Made by a program: the position numbers and the translations under genes
The notes under the pieces: model-generated
What the model was told of the DNA's origin: nothing
What the model saw: the letters and a program-made list of their open reading frames with translations, nothing else
Database searches by the model: none
Shown here: positions 61,266 through 64,000 of the stretch, piece by piece
How the letters are laid out: every line of letters starts with the position of its first letter
How positions within the stretch are numbered: the stretch's first letter is position 1
Assembly (NCBI GenBank): GCA_046052345.1
Contig: JBJOMN010000022.1
Coordinates: 124,001-188,000 of the forward strand
DNA from: Pollutiaquabacter sp046052345
GTDB taxonomy: Bacteria > Bacteroidota > Bacteroidia > AKYH767-A > 2013-40CM-41-45
Direction: 5' to 3'
Length of the DNA: 64,000 nt

Positions 61266-62804
61266 TTGAGCGATTCCAGCAACATATTCCCGGAAGAAAA
61301 AGTGGGGCGTAAGCTGTACGACTACCAGTCGGCGGCTATCGACGATATCTTCAAGCGGCTCGAAAACCATCCTGCCCGCTACAACCTGCTCTACCAGCTT
61401 CCCACGGGGGGAGGCAAGACGGTCATTTTTTCGGAAATAGCGCGCAGGTACATCGCCCTGACAGGCAAGAAGGTCCTCATCCTTACACACCGGATCGAAC
61501 TTTGCGGACAGACTTCACGGATGTTGGACGACTTCGGCGTTTCAAACATGGTGATCAACAGCGCAGTCAAGTCGCTGCCGGTCCCCAATGATTACCTCTG
61601 TTTTGTCGCGATGGTGGAGACGCTGAACAACCGTCTGCGCGACCAGATCCTGGATCTCGACAATGTCGGCCTTCTCATCATCGACGAAGCGCACTACAAC
61701 TCCTTCGGAAAGCTTCTGAAGTTCTACGAGAAGGGCGTACTGCTGGGAGTCACGGCTACGCCTTTGAGCTCCAACATCAATATCCGGATGCGCGATACGT
61801 ATGACGAGCTCATCATCGGCGAGTCAATTGCTTCCCTGGTGGAAAAGGGATACCTCGCCAAAGCCACCACGTGGCACTATCAGGTCGGGCTGAGTTCGCT
61901 GAAGATCGGATCGAACGGCGATTATACGGTCAGCTCGTCGGAGCTGGTGTACAACAACCTGGCGATGCAGGACAAGCTGCTCAGCGCCTACAGGGAGAAG
62001 AGTCTGGGGAAAAAGACGCTGATCTTCAACAACGGTATCGCCACCTCGCAGTACGTTTACGGTACCTTCCTGGATGCCGGCTATGACATCCGCCACCTTG
62101 ACCACAAACACTCGACCCGCGAACGCCGGGAAATCCTGGAGTGGTTCAGGAACAAACCGGATGCGATCCTCACTTCGGTGAGCATCCTTACCACCGGTTT
62201 TGACGAGCCGGGGGTGGAAAGCATCATTCTCAACCGTGCCACACGTTCACTGACGCTTTATCTGCAGATGATCGGCAGGGGCTCCCGTGTCATCCCGGGC
62301 AAGGATAAGTTCACTGTCATCGATCTTGGCAACAACTTCAAACGGTTCGGGCTGTGGGACGCGCACATCGACTGGGATGCCATATTCCGTAATCCGGAGG
62401 CTTATATCGCTACGATCGTATCGGACGAAGAGATCGAGCGGAATTACAGATATGAGATGCCTGAGGATTTGCGCAGCAGGTTCGGGAAATCAGCCGTCAT
62501 CGATTTCGACGTGAAGGAGGAGTACTCCGATGCCGTCCGCAACCAGCGGAGGCCTATCACTGTGATCGAACGCTCGTTGGAACAGCACATCTCGATTTGC
62601 AAGGAAAACAGCGGCGGAGGCACCGAAGCGTTGGAGCTGGCCGGACTGCTGCGCGAAGAGATCGAGTATCGTGTGCGTGTCTATGCGCAATGCCTGCACA
62701 AGACGACAGAGAGCTATGTAAAGTGGCTGCAGGAGCAATACAAACAGAAGCTTAAGTTGGCATTGATCCGCAGTTCCTTCTCATCGGACACCGTCGAAGA
62801 ATGA
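61266..62804 (+). CDS. SF2 DEAD/DEAH-box helicase, RadD-like
   Basis: The protein has 512 residues from a TTG start; no ATG precedes the first motif, and a good -7 box is 19 bases upstream. Motifs: LYDYQSAAIDDIF, Walker A in PTGGGKTVIFSE, DEAH with IIDEAHYNSFG, VTATPLSS, TTGFDEPGVESII, and QMIGRGSRVIPGKDKFTVIDLG. This order fits the RadD/YejH and type III restriction-helicase-like branch rather than RecG or UvrB. RadD works in repair of DNA crosslinks and breaks; that role here is inference. No restriction or methylase gene is adjacent, so it is not likely a restriction subunit. Residues 400-512 are a helical C-terminal region. Confidence 0.88.
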   Translation: MSDSSNIFPEEKVGRKLYDYQSAAIDDIFKRLENHPARYNLLYQLPTGGGKTVIFSEIARRYIALTGKKVLILTHRIELCGQTSRMLDDFGVSNMVINSAVKSLPVPNDYLCFVAMVETLNNRLRDQILDLDNVGLLIIDEAHYNSFGKLLKFYEKGVLLGVTATPLSSNINIRMRDTYDELIIGESIASLVEKGYLAKATTWHYQVGLSSLKIGSNGDYTVSSSELVYNNLAMQDKLLSAYREKSLGKKTLIFNNGIATSQYVYGTFLDAGYDIRHLDHKHSTRERREILEWFRNKPDAILTSVSILTTGFDEPGVESIILNRATRSLTLYLQMIGRGSRVIPGKDKFTVIDLGNNFKRFGLWDAHIDWDAIFRNPEAYIATIVSDEEIERNYRYEMPEDLRSRFGKSAVIDFDVKEEYSDAVRNQRRPITVIERSLEQHISICKENSGGGTEALELAGLLREEIEYRVRVYAQCLHKTTESYVKWLQEQYKQKLKLALIRSSFSSDTVEE

Positions 62805-62820
62805 TACATAGTTGTCGGAT

Positions 62821-62863
62821 GAAAAAATGGTCCGGCTTTTTGATTCTCGGCTTTCATTTTTTC
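62821..62863 (+). terminator. possible terminator downstream of the helicase
   Basis: GAAAAAATG (62821-62829) pairs with CATTTTTTC (62855-62863) around 25 bases that include short CCG/CGG pairs. It lies 17 bases past the stop codon. The stem is AT-rich and the loop large, so this is a weak call. A second hairpin, TGCTATC / GATAGCA (62930-62951), lies farther on in the leader of the next gene. Confidence 0.35.
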
Positions 62864-63045
62864 CTGTCAACACAGCACTTACGGAAGCGGACAGTCCTCT
62901 ATTAAATTTTTGCACCCTATTGCCTAAGTTGCTATCATTGCACGGATAGCATGCTGTCCTGTTCGGAACATTCACGATTTCGTTTCCGAAGCATTGTTCA
63001 ATTAATTAGTCGGTTTCATCATTTAACTTCAAAAATTTCTGCTCC

Positions 63046-64000
63046 ATGAAAAATAAAAGGTTGTTTCCCGTATTGGGAATGTCGGCGGTTCTCTCTTTAC
63101 TTGTCTTTTGCATGATGAGTCTGACAGCCATTTCAGCGCCATCCGCGGAGCAATCTGACGCCGACACGGGATATCAATCGAAAAAAACGATTTCCATCGT
63201 TGCCACCATGGTCGATTCCGGTCAGTCATCCACGGACTACTCGGATTATCTGATTTTGCTGGCATTGCTGATCCTGGGAAGTCAGTTGTATGCCCGTGTA
63301 CGCGGAAAGAAACCCGAATACCTTTTTGCACTCTCGTCTATCCCGGAATCGATCCGTCAGGTAAAAGCGGTTTGGTGGTTCTTGTTGCCGGTTCTGCTTG
63401 TACTGGGAGCCGCCTATAACGTGCTGGCTTATCTGGTCTGGTTCGTAGCGGAAGTGATTCATTGGTCCGTTGGCCTTCTTATGTGGTGTTATGAGAATAT
63501 CATCCGAAGCGGATTATTCTTTTTGACACGGAACATCTGGCATTACCTTTTTGTCTGGCCGTGGCGGCTTTTCCTCAGGGCTTTCGAATTGATGCGCAGC
63601 GCTGTCGGGATGGGGAATTATATCAAGGCTGCGGTAGGACTAGCGTTTGCCTTCCTGCTTCCGTTCCTCGGTAAGTACATCGGCCAGCATTTCTTATCGG
63701 ACTCCGCCGGTGAAGATGCTGCTCTTCAGAATGCGATTCGTTTTTTCTTCACGTTGCTTTCCTTGATTCCTGCAGGACTGGCTTGTGTGAGCATCATTTC
63801 CGGAGCTCCGATCCGTACGATTGCTTCCTCCACCCAAGGAAAAAAATATCTCAGGCCACTGGTCTGGGTCATCGGAGGATTCTTGTTGCTGATTCTGGCA
63901 GAAGCTTTTCTGGTTTTCCTGGGAAGCATGACCAGTTTCGTATTTTCCATCAGCGCCGTATTGGCGGGCGGGAATATGTTCCTTTCCCTGCTGATGCTTC
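63046..64000 (+). CDS. multi-pass membrane protein of unknown function (3' truncated)
   Basis: The frame is open from the ATG at 63046 to the window end with no stop, 318 codons so far. Residues 1-31 are a signal peptide or first helix (LGMSAVLSLLVFCMMSLTAI). Further likely helices are at about 68-80 (YLILLALLILGS), 108-138 (WWFLLPVLLVLGAAYNVLAY), 190-212 (AAVGLAFAFLLPFLG), 232-254 and 270-318. Loops between are short and rich in aromatics (LYARVRGKKPEYL, WHYLFVWPWRLFLRAFEL). I do not recognise a family, and no enzyme motif is seen. Base composition fits the neighbours. The 241 bases before it contain a weak terminator for the helicase and a 7-bp hairpin. Confidence 0.75.
   Translation, partial: MKNKRLFPVLGMSAVLSLLVFCMMSLTAISAPSAEQSDADTGYQSKKTISIVATMVDSGQSSTDYSDYLILLALLILGSQLYARVRGKKPEYLFALSSIPESIRQVKAVWWFLLPVLLVLGAAYNVLAYLVWFVAEVIHWSVGLLMWCYENIIRSGLFFLTRNIWHYLFVWPWRLFLRAFELMRSAVGMGNYIKAAVGLAFAFLLPFLGKYIGQHFLSDSAGEDAALQNAIRFFFTLLSLIPAGLACVSIISGAPIRTIASSTQGKKYLRPLVWVIGGFLLLILAEAFLVFLGSMTSFVFSISAVLAGGNMFLSLLML

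Noticed and set aside
61266..62804. Helicase considered as a defence or restriction subunit
   Set aside because: There is no methylase, nuclease or other defence gene beside it, and its motif order fits RadD-like repair helicases.

Overview
The window is a dense stretch of a Bacteroidota chromosome with moderate GC content. The evidence is: many large secreted proteins ending in type IX secretion (T9SS) type A tails (a PNP motif followed by a short beta domain) or type B tails (FTPNGDDRN...), candidate -7 elements of the TAnnTTTG type very close to start codons, a type 2 isoleucyl-tRNA synthetase, a DksA-like protein of the Bacteroidota form, and long-form PurF. Genus cannot be told from the sequence; an aerobic heterotroph of the Chitinophagia/Sphingobacteriia/Flavobacteriia breadth is my inference. 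No tRNA, rRNA, IS element, prophage or CRISPR array was seen.

Layout. 1-2.3 kb: end of an M28 peptidase with PDZ domain, then gpsA. 2.3-10.3 kb (minus): three secreted proteins (one built of seven FN3-like repeats), uvrC, a second M28 peptidase and lspA. 10.4-13.0 kb (plus): a GH3 glycosidase placed between lspA and the dksA-like/ileS pair, genes that commonly sit together in this phylum. 13.1-20.5 kb (minus): a DksA-like protein with a histone-H1-like tail, ileS, a RidA-family deaminase and a lamin-tail secreted protein. 20.6-27.4 kb: asd, a SIMPL protein, a class A beta-lactamase-like protein, purF and a two-component system. 27.6-29.9 kb (plus): two secreted proteins with expanded haem-like motifs and a DUF5777 beta-barrel protein.

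30-37 kb is a partial kynurenine (tryptophan) catabolic locus. 3-hydroxyanthranilate dioxygenase, a TMTC-like membrane glycosyltransferase with TPRs, aminocarboxymuconate-semialdehyde decarboxylase and a cysteine-less DUF1223 protein form one minus-strand operon. Divergent from it are an atypical SDR and an aldehyde dehydrogenase of the 2-aminomuconate-semialdehyde type. The RidA protein at 17.6 kb probably supplies the next step (2-aminomuconate deaminase). Earlier steps (TDO, formamidase, KMO, kynureninase) are not in the window. 38-42 kb is a molybdenum module (mobA, fdhD, FdhF/YdeP-type oxidoreductase), with a run of hairpins before mobA.

42-61 kb is dominated by cell-surface proteins: two paralogous purple-acid-phosphatase-like enzymes with different C-terminal tails, a 1664-residue CotH/lamin-tail protein, a 1338-residue SBBP/PKD protein with type B tail, a Tat-exported superoxide dismutase, a CYTH protein and a di-haem MauG-type peroxidase. 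The second phosphatase and the peroxidase end in the same ~190-residue module, with dockerin-like calcium loops and no T9SS tail. I consider this the most interesting unexplained signal in the window, together with the swapped GxHH signature in IleRS. The window ends with a RadD-like helicase and the start of an unrecognised membrane protein.
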